Origin: Clostridiales bacterium UBA2432
GTDB lineage: Bacteria; Bacillota; Clostridia; Lachnospirales; Vallitaleaceae
Length of the DNA stretch: 64,000 nt
Assembly: GCA_002342805.1 (NCBI GenBank)
Contig: DDQW01000093.1
Location: forward strand, 1-64,000
Reading direction: 5' to 3'
The translations under genes were made by a program, and so were the position numbers. Shown here piece after piece: positions 42,241 to 51,055 of the stretch (positions are counted from its first letter, which is position 1; the number at the start of each line of letters is the position of its first letter). Below the pieces are notes generated by a model. The model worked only from the letters and a program-made list of their open reading frames with translations, was not told where the DNA came from and did not search any database.

Positions 42241-42951
42241 ATGAATCGTTCACTAATCAAAGAAAAACTTAAGAATATGGATATCGAATATAGACATCCT
42301 CCATATTTTTTAGAAACAAAACTCTTAAGTGAAATTAGCTTAGGATTACTTTCCGAAGCTTTAACTACTTTAACTCAGATTAATGGATTAGAACGGGCAT
42401 CACTTTCATCAAATTCGCTTCGTTCCATAAAAAACTCCATGATTGCTTCATGCACGATTTTTACTCGAGCAATTATTCGTGCCGGAGTTACCCCTGAAGA
42501 CGCTTTTGATTTAAGCGATATTTTTATAAAAAAAATAGAAACTTTTCAAGATAGCGCTCATTTAGAAGCATTTGAATATGAAATGGTCAAGGAGTTTGTT
42601 GGCTTAGTCAATGAGAATAAAACACTTCACTACTCCCAATCAATTTCAAAGGTTATTCGCTATATTTCCGAAAATGCAACATCTAAAATTACGGTTAAAG
42701 ATTTAGCTGAATTAACCCATTTATCCGCCGATTACTTATCCAGCCTTTTTCACAAAGAAGTTGGAGTATCCATTAGTGCATATATTCAAGAACGAAAAAT
42801 TGCGATTGCGAAGAATTTTTTGGAGTTTTCACCCTTAAAGATTACAGATATCGCTTATGTTTTAGACTATTGCAACTCTGCCTATTTTTCAAATGTCTTC
42901 AAAAAACAAACAGGTATGAGCCCTGCCGAGTATCGCAGAAATCATACCTAA
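42241..42951 (+). CDS. AraC-family transcriptional regulator
   Basis: This 236-residue regulator has a helical N-terminal domain of about 130 residues without a cupin or receiver fold. The AraC DNA-binding domain follows at about 140-232 (VKDLAELTHLSADYLSSLF and CNSAYFSNVFKKQTGMSPAEYR). The N-terminal stretch LRSIKNSMIASCTIFTRAIIR resembles a helical domain found in some Firmicute AraC proteins of unknown ligand. It is divergent from the system 2 importer and is its likely regulator. GAGGGATTGA before the ATG is a moderate ribosome site. Confidence 0.88.
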   Translation: MNRSLIKEKLKNMDIEYRHPPYFLETKLLSEISLGLLSEALTTLTQINGLERASLSSNSLRSIKNSMIASCTIFTRAIIRAGVTPEDAFDLSDIFIKKIETFQDSAHLEAFEYEMVKEFVGLVNENKTLHYSQSISKVIRYISENATSKITVKDLAELTHLSADYLSSLFHKEVGVSISAYIQERKIAIAKNFLEFSPLKITDIAYVLDYCNSAYFSNVFKKQTGMSPAEYRRNHT

Positions 42952-42974
42952 ACATTGTTATCTAAATTTTTTTC

Positions 42975-43003
42975 TTGCAAAATAATGATAGATGATATAG
43001 AAT
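42975..43003 (+). promoter_or_regulatory. Promoter of the riboswitch-antiporter unit
   Basis: TTGCAA (42975-42980) and TAGAAT (42998-43003) are 17 bp apart. A start near 43010 would place the riboswitch core at the very 5' end of the transcript, as usual for this RNA class. Confidence 0.65.
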
Positions 43004-43011
43004 AAGGGTAG

Positions 43012-43101
43012 TTTAGAGGGAGTAACTTGCCTAAGGGTACCAACGTCGTCATTACGGATGAACTAAATCCCGGCTTTGGTGACAAAGATTTGTTTAGTGA
43101 G
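43012..43101 (+). ncRNA. yybP-ykoY (Mn2+-sensing) riboswitch
   Basis: The conserved blocks of this class are present in order: GGGAGTAAC (43018-43026), CGTCGTCATTACGG near 43043-43057, CCGGCTTTGGTGACA near 43069-43084, and TGTTTAGTGAGAC near 43091-43103. These match what I recall of the Bacillus ykoY element, including the CCGGCTTTG-TGACA and TGTTTAG-AAGAC tail. A terminator hairpin abuts the 3' end, and a cation antiporter gene follows. Mn2+ binding should favour antitermination. A covariance-model search would settle the call. Confidence 0.85.
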
Positions 43102-43134
43102 ACTCTACAGCTTTTAAAGTTGTAGAGTTTTTTT
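43102..43134 (+). terminator. Riboswitch expression-platform terminator
   Basis: The arms 43102-43114 and 43116-43128 pair over 13 positions with one G-U pair and are followed by TTTTTTTATT. The terminator begins at the last conserved bases of the aptamer, so ligand-stabilised aptamer closure can compete with it. The antiporter start is 40 bp downstream. Confidence 0.9.
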
Positions 43135-43173
43135 ATTGTTTTTATTTAAAGGACATTTAAAGGAGAGAGCATT

Positions 43174-44127
43174 ATGGATATTATTTTACTTATTATTGGT
43201 TTTTTATTACTCATCAAAGGTGCCGATTTTTTTGTTGATGGTGCAGCCTCGATTGCTAGGCGATTCAATATTTCCACAATGGTTATTGGTTTGACTTTAG
43301 TCGCTTTTGGAACGAGTGCGCCCGAGCTTGCTGTTAGCATTAATGCGGCTATTGACCAATCGAATGGACTTGTTTTTGGTAATGTCATTGGATCAAACAT
43401 CTTAAATATTTTATTTGTTTTAGGCATATCCGCTGCAATTACGCCAATAGGCATACGCCTAAAAACCATCTTAAAAGAAATGCCTTTTGCAATTATTGCT
43501 ACGGTAGCCGTTCTTATTATGGCGCTTGATTTTTCCATTGATCAGACACCAAATATTATCTCCAGAGTCGATGGAATTTTACTTCTTATTCTCTTTGCCA
43601 TATACTTTTACTCCATGATTGAGATTATTGTTCTTGGTAAAGAAAACGGTACTTTCGAAGAAATTACCGAAATGCCTCTTCCTCGCAGTATCCTCTTAAC
43701 CTTTATTGGTATGGGTGCTATCATTTGGGGTTCGGACTTAACCGTAACCGGGGCCGTCGGAATTGCAAGAGCCTTTGGACTGTCTGAAGTTATCATTGGA
43801 TTAACCATTGTAGCTATCGGAACTTCATTACCCGAGCTCATTACATCTGTCGTTGCCGCCCGAAAAGGTGAAAATGATATCGCCGTCGGCAATATCATCG
43901 GTTCAAATATCTTTAATCTCTTACTTGTTCTCGGTGTTTCCTCTGTTATTAACCCAATTGTCATCGACCAGTCCAGCATCCTAGATCTAAGCATACTGAC
44001 GCTTGCTATGATTGTTATTCTCCCTATCATGTACACCGGCAAAAAGATTACACGTCCGGAAGGTATATTCATGACCTTGGCTTATATTGCTTATATGATC
44101 TCATTAATATTTCGAATTTTTGTCTAG
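43174..44127 (+). CDS. CaCA-family Na+/Ca2+-type cation antiporter
   Basis: This 317-residue membrane protein has two homologous halves of about five helices each. Each half carries the alpha-repeat signature: FGTSAPELAVS with GNVIGSNILNI, then IGTSLPELITS with GNIIGSNIFNLLL. This is the YrbG/NCKX-like plan for exporting Ca2+ in exchange for Na+ or H+. The Mn2+-type riboswitch upstream suggests that Mn2+ is a physiological substrate or signal. AAAGGAG precedes the ATG. It converges with the helicase gene, leaving only 4 bp between stop codons. Confidence 0.92.
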   Translation: MDIILLIIGFLLLIKGADFFVDGAASIARRFNISTMVIGLTLVAFGTSAPELAVSINAAIDQSNGLVFGNVIGSNILNILFVLGISAAITPIGIRLKTILKEMPFAIIATVAVLIMALDFSIDQTPNIISRVDGILLLILFAIYFYSMIEIIVLGKENGTFEEITEMPLPRSILLTFIGMGAIIWGSDLTVTGAVGIARAFGLSEVIIGLTIVAIGTSLPELITSVVAARKGENDIAVGNIIGSNIFNLLLVLGVSSVINPIVIDQSSILDLSILTLAMIVILPIMYTGKKITRPEGIFMTLAYIAYMISLIFRIFV

Positions 44128-44131
44128 TTGT

Positions 44132-45475
44132 TTAAGAAAAACCAAAAATTTTTTTAACCCGTTGAACCCAAGAAGTTTTTTCACTTGGAACCTGAGTCAC
44201 CGAATCAGATTTGATTGGCTCAGGTTTATTTTTATGAACAATTTCCACCGAAATTTTAGGCACACGTTTTTCTACACGTTGAATTTTATGAATCACTTCT
44301 TTATTTTGTTTTGTTTTCGATGTTGACTTTGATAAAGCCGGCTTAGATAGAGCCGGTGCGTGAACTGGTAATTCACGCTCTTCAATAAGCTTTCCAACAT
44401 GTTCTTCAATTTCATACAAGGACATAAGGTCATCTGCCGTAACTAATGATATGGCTTTTCCACTATTACCTGCGCGTCCTGTTCGGCCGATTCGATGCAC
44501 ATAGCTATCTTTTTCAACCGGTATATCATAATTAATCACATGACTTAGCTCATCAACATGTATTCCTCTTGCTGCAACATCTGTTGCTACGAGAACTTGA
44601 ATTTTTCCTTTTTTTAATTTTTGTATTGTTTTCAACCGTTTACTTTGACTAATGGCACCATGTAATGATTCCACATTAAATCCACCTTTTGCCAAATACT
44701 GTTGCACACGATCAACTTCTCTTCGCATATTACAAAACACGATAACACCTGTCGGCTTTTCAGTACGAAGAATTCGTGATAACTGATTTCGTTTTTCATT
44801 TTTCTCTACACGGTAGTAAATTTGCTCAATACTGTCAACCGTCTTTGTCTCTGATTCTAATTCAATTGTTATCGGATTATCCATATACTTTCGACATATT
44901 TTTTGAATTTCAACCGGCATCGTAGCAGAAAAAAGTAAGGTTGTCCGATTTGTGGGAAGATGTTTAATAATCTTAACAATCTGATCATAAAAACCCATAT
45001 CAAGCATTCGGTCACCTTCATCCAAAACCAAAAATTCAATATGCTTTGTTTTTAATGTCCCACGTTCCATATGGTCAAATACGCGTCCGGGTGTACCGGT
45101 TACAATATGCGCACCTTTTTTGAGTTGTTCAATTTCCGTCTGCATATTATGCTGTCCGTATATCGCTGTTGAGATAACCTTGGTAGATTTTGCAATCAAA
45201 CTGATCTCTTTATCTACTTGTACTGCAAGTTCTCGCGTCGGTGATAATATAAGCGCTTGTGTTTCTTTTAAATCTACCTTCATGTTTTGGATAATGGGCA
45301 TACCAAATGCACCGGTTTTTCCACTTCCTGTTTTTGACCGTACAATCAAGTCCTTCTTATTTAATATAAAAGGAATACTTTCTTTTTGAACGATTGTCGG
45401 TTCTTTGAATCCCATATTCGTAATCCCTTCAATGATTTGATCGGATACGCCTAATGCTTTAAATTGATTTTCCAT
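44132..45475 (-). CDS. DEAD-box RNA helicase
   Basis: This 447-residue protein remodels RNA, probably in ribosome assembly or cold adaptation. The Q motif region is followed by SKTGSGKTGAFG (motif I), PTRELAVQ (Ia), TPGRV, VLDEGDRMLD (II, DEGD rather than DEAD), SATMP (III), VATDVAARGIHVD and HRIGRTGRAG (VI). A Lys- and Ser-rich tail of about 75 residues follows the core and may bind RNA. The ATG at 45475 has AGGAAGG five bases upstream; a GTG two codons earlier is less likely. The DEGD variant of motif II is an unusual but functional-looking change. Confidence 0.93.
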   Translation of the reverse strand: MENQFKALGVSDQIIEGITNMGFKEPTIVQKESIPFILNKKDLIVRSKTGSGKTGAFGMPIIQNMKVDLKETQALILSPTRELAVQVDKEISLIAKSTKVISTAIYGQHNMQTEIEQLKKGAHIVTGTPGRVFDHMERGTLKTKHIEFLVLDEGDRMLDMGFYDQIVKIIKHLPTNRTTLLFSATMPVEIQKICRKYMDNPITIELESETKTVDSIEQIYYRVEKNEKRNQLSRILRTEKPTGVIVFCNMRREVDRVQQYLAKGGFNVESLHGAISQSKRLKTIQKLKKGKIQVLVATDVAARGIHVDELSHVINYDIPVEKDSYVHRIGRTGRAGNSGKAISLVTADDLMSLYEIEEHVGKLIEERELPVHAPALSKPALSKSTSKTKQNKEVIHKIQRVEKRVPKISVEIVHKNKPEPIKSDSVTQVPSEKTSWVQRVKKIFGFS

Positions 45476-45501
45476 ATGCACCTTCCTTGAATCTGTTTTT
45501 T

Positions 45502-46479
45502 CTATTTTATGCCTTGCTTTGCAATAATATCTAATCCCAAGCCTACGCTTGCTAAAGGATCTTTTGACTTGACAATTTCCACACCTGTTTTTTCATGTAT
45601 GAACTGGTCCATCCCCGTCAGCATACTCCCGCCTCCAGTGAGCATAATCCCATCTAAAGATATATCTGATGCAAGCTCTCCAGGTGTTTTCTCAAGTACC
45701 CCCAAAATGGCATCCATGATTTGACCGGCTACTGTTTTAAATACTTGGACCGTTTCATTGCTACTTATTTCAATACTTTTGGGCAGTCCGGATACTAAAT
45801 CTCTGCCTGTAATAGAGATTTTTTTATTTTCTTCATCGGGGTATAAGGATCCAATTGTTACTTTTAGCTTTTCGGCCGTTTTGTCACCAATAAGAAGGTT
45901 ATAACTATTTCTTATATATCGAATAATGGCTTCATCAAAATCATTACCTGCTACTTTCAGTGATGTGCTAAGAACAATACCACCCAGTGATATGACCGCA
46001 ACATCGGTCGTTCCGCCTCCAATGTCAACAAGCATACGCCCAACAGGTTCTCCTATACTCAAGCCACTTCCGATTGCTGCAGCAATTGGCTCATCAACAA
46101 CCGTGACCTTACCAGCACCGGATTGATAAGCTACGTCTTCAACGGCTTTTTTTTCAACTTCAGATCCGCCACTAGGCGCACATATAATGACGCGTGGTTT
46201 TGATTTCCGATTAATTCCAATTTTTTTAAATAGAAATTCAATTAATTTTTGTGCTGAATCAAAGTCTGAAATAACGCCTTGTGAAAGAGGATGTATCGCT
46301 TCAATATTGTCCGTCGTTCGCCCCACCATATCTTTTGCCTCTTGTCCGGCTGTTAAGCAACGCTTCGTTTTTCGGTCAATAGCAATGACTGTCGGTTCAT
46401 TATATACTAATCCTTTTTTTGAGTCATATACTAGGGTATTTGTGGTTCCAAGATCTATCGCAATTTTCTGATTAAACAT
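45502..46479 (-). CDS. mreB: MreB/Mbl-type actin-like protein
   Basis: This 325-residue bacterial actin guides sidewall growth. The phosphate 1 loop is DLGTTNTLVY, phosphate 2 is DIGGGTTDVAVISLGG, and adenosine contacts include LTGGGSMLTGMD. CAPSGGSEVEKKAVEDVA matches MreB. It is a few residues shorter than most MreB and has no mreC/mreD beside it, so it is probably one of several paralogues (Mbl or MreBH-like). AAAGGAA precedes the ATG. The helicase gene follows on the same strand after 26 bp. Confidence 0.9.
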   Translation of the reverse strand: MFNQKIAIDLGTTNTLVYDSKKGLVYNEPTVIAIDRKTKRCLTAGQEAKDMVGRTTDNIEAIHPLSQGVISDFDSAQKLIEFLFKKIGINRKSKPRVIICAPSGGSEVEKKAVEDVAYQSGAGKVTVVDEPIAAAIGSGLSIGEPVGRMLVDIGGGTTDVAVISLGGIVLSTSLKVAGNDFDEAIIRYIRNSYNLLIGDKTAEKLKVTIGSLYPDEENKKISITGRDLVSGLPKSIEISSNETVQVFKTVAGQIMDAILGVLEKTPGELASDISLDGIMLTGGGSMLTGMDQFIHEKTGVEIVKSKDPLASVGLGLDIIAKQGIK

Positions 46480-46593
46480 ACTATTTCCTTTCCAAATGTT
46501 ACTATCATTATATATTAGTATTCAAATAATATCGTCCACACCTATTTTAGCATCTTTTTCCAAATTAACCAATCACTATTCAAAAAATCCGCC

Positions 46594-46640
46594 AAAAAGA
46601 CTAGAATACTTTGATATTTTCAAAGATTCTAGCCTTTTTT
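46594..46640. terminator. Bidirectional terminator before the mreB-like gene
   Basis: A long near-perfect stem pairs AAAAAGACTAGAATACTTTG (46594-46613) with the complementary stretch 46621-46639, with two mismatches, and is flanked by A and T runs. It lies downstream of the truncated binding-protein gene and upstream of mreB on the minus strand. Confidence 0.85.
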
Positions 46641-46673
46641 ATCTTCCATTAAATAATATGTTTACCTATTGAT

Positions 46674-47195
46674 TTATTGCCAAGCAGTGGTTCCATATTC
46701 GTCCACATTATTTTCATCAATGAATATAACATCAACAAATATTTCTTTATCAACTTCTCCGCCTTCTAGCAAGGTATATGCGACTTCGGCTGCTGTTTTA
46801 CCGATTGTGATTGGTGACTGTGCAGCTGTTGCCGTCATTTTTCCATCTCGTATCATCTGTTTTGCTTCCGGTGCACCATCTACTCCGTAGATTAAAACAC
46901 CTTCTTCTCTTTTTGCTGATAGCAAAGCTGCTAATGCTCCCATAGCTGTCGGATCATTCAAGGCCATTACAACATCAATCTCAGGATTGGCTTGAATAAT
47001 ATTTTCCATAACCGGCATAGCTTGTTCAAGTTGGCCTTCAGATGATTGTTGTGCTACGATTTCATATTGATCCATACCTGCTATTGTATCAATAAATCCT
47101 TGTGTACGGTCAATTGCTGATTTTGCAGTTGGGTGTTCTAATACGACGATTTTAGCAGAATCTAATTTACTCATCATATCTTGTGCACAAATAAC
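46674..47195 (-). pseudogene. Truncated RbsB-like sugar-binding protein (C-terminal half)
   Basis: The intact frame encodes about 173 residues that match the C-terminal lobe and hinge of ribose/galactose-type periplasmic binding proteins: KIVVLEHPTAKSAIDRTQGF, ALNDPTAMGALAAL, YGVDGAPEAKQMI and the closing TTAW. The signal peptide and N-terminal lobe are missing. Homology-like sequence begins at about 47195, after an in-frame TAA, and there is no ribosome site for the ATG at 47177. No permease or ATPase is adjacent. An 8-bp inverted repeat (ATTTGTCA 47226-47233 / TGACAAAT 47245-47252) just upstream may be an operator remnant of a deleted operon. A terminator still follows it. Confidence 0.8.
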
Positions 47196-47262
47196 TTAAC
47201 AAAAAACAAAAAGATTTCAATTCCCATTTGTCACTAATCATACATGACAAATGTCATTTGCA

Positions 47263-47301
47263 CAATAAAAAAACTCCTATATTATAGGAGTTTTTTTATT
47301 G
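47263..47301. terminator. Terminator of the reductase operon
   Basis: A perfect palindrome of 18-bp arms with a three-base loop, with A-run and T-run flanks, sits 4 bp after the aldo/keto reductase stop. It can stop transcription in both directions. Confidence 0.9.
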
Positions 47302-47305
47302 TGGT

Positions 47306-48289
47306 CTACCACAATTGATGAACTTCTGAACGTATAAGTTCATTATATATTTCTTGAACTTTGACCATGATTTCATCAGATAAGGACTCTATCTTTGAAC
47401 TGTTAGTATTTTGTCTTACCTGGTCGGGATTTTTCCCGCCCGGAATCACACAACTTACATCCGGATTCATTAGAATCCACTTTAATGCGAATTGAGCCAT
47501 AGATATATGTTCCGGCTTAATTTTCATCAATCTATCCACAGCCTCAAGACCAATATCATAAGGAACACCTGAAAAAGTTTCGCCTTTATCAAAGGCTTCT
47601 CCATGACGGTTAAACGCACGATGATCATCTTTTGCAAATGTTGTTTGCGGTGTCATCTTACCTGTCAACATACCACTCGCTAAAGGAACACGCGCGATTA
47701 CACCTACATTGTTCTCTCTCGCTTTCGGAAAAAATTCTTCCTCTGGTTTTAATCGAAACATGTTGTAAATAATCTGTACCGTTGCCAAATGTTCATAATC
47801 CATAGCACGTAAGGCTTCTGAAACTTTTTCTACACTAACACCATAATGTGCTATTTTACCTTCTTTAACCAATTGGTCTAAGCCGTAAAACAGCTCTTGA
47901 TCATCATAAACTTCTGATGGAGGGCAATGCAATTGTAATAAGTCGACACGCTCAACATCAAGGTTGGTCAAACTACGTTCTAAGAATTTACGAATATTTT
48001 CTATAGTATATCCAGATGCAACATGGGGATCAAGGCGTCGACCGGCCTTTGTTGCAATGTAGATTTTATCCTTATGACTATTTGCGAGTTTGCCAAGTAA
48101 CTTTTCACTTCGTCCGTCTCCATAAACATCTGCAGTATCAAAGAAGTTCACCCCTTGATCAATGGCTTCCTGAAGTGCCTTCATACTTGTCTCATCTTCC
48201 ACCGGGCCCCATGTTCCACCAATAGCCCAAGAGCCGAAAGATACTTCGGATATTTCGTATCCTGTTTTACCTAAGATTCTATACTTCAT
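47306..48289 (-). CDS. Aldo/keto reductase
   Basis: This 327-residue NAD(P)H-dependent reductase has the catalytic tetrad Asp and Tyr in FFDTADVYGDGRSE, Lys in IATKAGRR, and His in LLQLHCPP. The C-terminal cofactor site reads CVIPGGKNPDQVRQN. The physiological substrate is unknown. It follows the CoA-disulfide reductase-rhodanese gene by 13 bp and probably shares its transcript and the divergent LysR regulator. AAGGAG precedes the ATG. Confidence 0.92.
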   Translation of the reverse strand: MKYRILGKTGYEISEVSFGSWAIGGTWGPVEDETSMKALQEAIDQGVNFFDTADVYGDGRSEKLLGKLANSHKDKIYIATKAGRRLDPHVASGYTIENIRKFLERSLTNLDVERVDLLQLHCPPSEVYDDQELFYGLDQLVKEGKIAHYGVSVEKVSEALRAMDYEHLATVQIIYNMFRLKPEEEFFPKARENNVGVIARVPLASGMLTGKMTPQTTFAKDDHRAFNRHGEAFDKGETFSGVPYDIGLEAVDRLMKIKPEHISMAQFALKWILMNPDVSCVIPGGKNPDQVRQNTNSSKIESLSDEIMVKVQEIYNELIRSEVHQLW

Positions 48290-48302
48290 GTATCCACTCT
48301 CC

Positions 48303-50000
48303 TTAATTGAAATTATATTGCGTTACAATAGGTTCTCTCTTTTGTGTTACATCTTGGAAATATTCATAATAGGAAATGCCTAAAAACGATCCGGAGATGT
48401 TTACTAAATTATCAAAGCCCAATCCTTGTAAAGCCATGATTGCATTATAGCTTCTTTGTGATGAACGGCAATGTAAATATACCACTTGATCTTTAGGTAT
48501 TTCATTAGCCCGTTCTCGAAGTTCACTTAAGGGGATATTTATTGCATTTTTGAGATGTCCATAGGCGTATTCACCTTTTTCTCGAACATCAATAATTACT
48601 GCATTTTTTTCAACAAGCTCACGTACTTTGTACACTGGAACTTGCTTAATCACCCCATCTAAAACATTTAGAGCCACTAAGGCCGCAAAATTTACAACAT
48701 CTTTTGCTGTACCAAATAGTGGGGCATAACACAGTTCAAGCTCTTTCAAATCTTCTAGGGTCCCATTCATGGTAATCATTGTTGCAATAACATCAATTCG
48801 TTTATCAACATTTCCTTTTCCGATTGCTTGAGCTCCGATAATTCGACCTGTTGGGTATTCATATAGTAACTTAAAATGCATTGTATTCGCATCTGGAATG
48901 AGCCCCACTTTATCGCCCGGCATCACATAAACAAAGTCATATGCTATCCCTGCAGCTTTAGCCGTTTTCTCATTTAGTCCCGTTGATGCGGCGTTCATAT
49001 CAAATACACGAACAACTGACGACCCAATAACTCCTTTATTCACATTGGGTTTTCCAAAGATATGATCCGCAGCTGCTCTTGCCTGTCGTTGGGCCGGACC
49101 GGCCAATGCTAAACGTGTTGGCTTATGTGTAATCCGATGAAATACTTCAATTGCATCGCCCACCGCATAGATATCCGGATCACTGGTTAAATAGTTATGA
49201 TCAACTTTAATACCACCCGTTTCACCAATATCTAAATCTGCCTGCTTTGCTAATGTTGTCTCCGGAAAAACACCAATCGACATAACCACTAATTCCGTTT
49301 CAACTTCACGACCGGAGTTAAGTTCTATGGATTTTTCTTTAATTTTTTTTACGCCATCACTAACGATTAGATCAACACCTTTATCTAGCATCTCTTTATG
49401 TAGGATTTGTGCCATGTCATAATCAAATGGACTCATCACCTGATCTAGGGCTTCAACTAAACTTACATGAATGCCTGCTATGTGCATATTTTCCGCGACT
49501 TCTACACCGATAAATCCGCCCCCAATGACCGTTGCCTTTTTCACATTATTCTCATCAATATATGCCTTTAACTTTTTAATGTCAACAACATTTCGAACGA
49601 TAAAAACATGATCACTGTTAACGCCATCAATGGATTGGGGCAATATTGGATTGGCTCCAGGTGACAAAACAAGTTTGTCATATGCTTCTTCGTATGTTTC
49701 ATTGGTATTTACATCTTTGACAACGATTTTCTTTTCTGCACGTTTAATCTCAATAACTTCGCTATTTACTCGAGCTTCAATATTATATTTTTTTTTGAAT
49801 TCTTCAGGATTCATCATCACTAACCAATCACTGTTTTCAACCATACCACTTAAATGATATGGCAGCGAACAATTTGAAAAAGATACATGGGGTCCTCGTT
49901 CAAACATGATTATATCTGCTGTTTCATCAATTCTTCTTGCCCTTGCTGCTGCAGAAGCTCCACCGGCTACTCCACCAACAATTAATATTCTTTTACTCAT
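48303..50000 (-). CDS. CoA-disulfide/polysulfide reductase with rhodanese domain
   Basis: This 565-residue flavoprotein has an FAD site IVGGVAGGASAAARARR, the redox Cys44 in SFSNCSLPYHLSG, and an NAD site VIGGGFIGVEVAENMH. A dimerisation domain with NFAALVALN follows. The C-terminal rhodanese domain (about 460-550) has Cys511 in LHCRSSQRS. This layout is that of CoADR-Rhd/Npsr enzymes, which reduce CoA persulfide, polysulfide or sulfur using NADH. Sulfur or disulfide stress is the likely context. A divergent LysR gene begins 149 bp away. Confidence 0.93.
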   Translation of the reverse strand: MSKRILIVGGVAGGASAAARARRIDETADIIMFERGPHVSFSNCSLPYHLSGMVENSDWLVMMNPEEFKKKYNIEARVNSEVIEIKRAEKKIVVKDVNTNETYEEAYDKLVLSPGANPILPQSIDGVNSDHVFIVRNVVDIKKLKAYIDENNVKKATVIGGGFIGVEVAENMHIAGIHVSLVEALDQVMSPFDYDMAQILHKEMLDKGVDLIVSDGVKKIKEKSIELNSGREVETELVVMSIGVFPETTLAKQADLDIGETGGIKVDHNYLTSDPDIYAVGDAIEVFHRITHKPTRLALAGPAQRQARAAADHIFGKPNVNKGVIGSSVVRVFDMNAASTGLNEKTAKAAGIAYDFVYVMPGDKVGLIPDANTMHFKLLYEYPTGRIIGAQAIGKGNVDKRIDVIATMITMNGTLEDLKELELCYAPLFGTAKDVVNFAALVALNVLDGVIKQVPVYKVRELVEKNAVIIDVREKGEYAYGHLKNAINIPLSELRERANEIPKDQVVYLHCRSSQRSYNAIMALQGLGFDNLVNISGSFLGISYYEYFQDVTQKREPIVTQYNFN

Positions 50001-50149
50001 AATATCTCCTTTGTATTAAATAAATACATTGATCAAATTTTAACAATTTATAGTAACACTTTTAATATCATTATACACCAATTTTGCTTGTTTTTGTCAT
50101 AAGAATATATTATTATAATATTACAATCTATTATAGTAAGGAGTCCCTC

Positions 50150-51055
50150 ATGAATATAGACTATTTAAAATCTTTTTATTACATTGCAACACTCAATAAT
50201 ATTTCTAAAGCAAGTAAAGTATTACATATATCCCAACCCGGCCTAAGTCAACAACTCAAAAAGCTTGAAGCAGAAATCGGACATTCTCTATTAACACGCA
50301 CTTCTCAAGGGGTACTGCTCACTTCCATTGGTGAAGTTGTTTTTGAATATGCAAAATCAATCTTCCATCTGGAAAGTGATCTTCACGAGGCCATTAAGAA
50401 CCTTAGTGAATCTAAAGACACTTTATCTCTTGCCGTCTGTAAAAATTTCGGTTCATTTTATCTTGCATCAAGAATACATTCTTTTAAAGAATTGTATCAA
50501 GAAGCACAAATCACTATTGACACATATTCTTCTCAAGCCGTCGTCGAAAATGTTTGCGGTCATAATTATAATATAGGCATCACTATGTTTCCCGAACTAA
50601 TCAATCAACTCAATGCAAAGCCTTTTTTTCAAGATCAGCTCGTATTGTGCACACATCCAAGCTATACTCCAGATCGTATTGATTTAAAGACCTTGTCAAC
50701 ACTTCCACTGATTTTGCGGGAAAAGACGTCCAATACTTACCAACTCATTAAACTATTCATTGAAAATTCGATTCTTACTTCCATGGATGCATTATCACCA
50801 ATGTTTTCCTGTAATTGCTCAAATATAATTAAGGAAACACTTTTAGCCGGGACCGGTTTTAGTTTTTTGCCACTTAGTAGTGTCCAAGCTGAGCTACAAT
50901 CAAAGCGCATAAAAGCTATACAGGTTGAAAATGCTCCTTGTGATTTGCTATCGTTCCAGTACGCATTTGTTCAACGACCTCAATACGAATTAAACTATTA
51001 TGAAAAAGAGTTTAAAGCATTTCTTCAATCTCTACCATCAATCGAGCCATTTTAG
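50150..51055 (+). CDS. LysR-family transcriptional regulator
   Basis: This 301-residue regulator starts with the LysR winged helix MNIDYLKSFYYIATLNNISKASKVLHISQPGLSQQLKKLE-type pattern (residues 1-60) and a co-inducer-binding domain after residue 90. The ATG at 50150 has AAGGAG six bases upstream; an in-frame ATG at 50084 has no such site. It is divergent from the CoA-disulfide reductase operon, which it likely regulates. Its 3' end overlaps the end of the convergent hybrid kinase gene by 44 bp, so the last 14 codons of each are antisense to one another. Confidence 0.9.
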   Translation: MNIDYLKSFYYIATLNNISKASKVLHISQPGLSQQLKKLEAEIGHSLLTRTSQGVLLTSIGEVVFEYAKSIFHLESDLHEAIKNLSESKDTLSLAVCKNFGSFYLASRIHSFKELYQEAQITIDTYSSQAVVENVCGHNYNIGITMFPELINQLNAKPFFQDQLVLCTHPSYTPDRIDLKTLSTLPLILREKTSNTYQLIKLFIENSILTSMDALSPMFSCNCSNIIKETLLAGTGFSFLPLSSVQAELQSKRIKAIQVENAPCDLLSFQYAFVQRPQYELNYYEKEFKAFLQSLPSIEPF

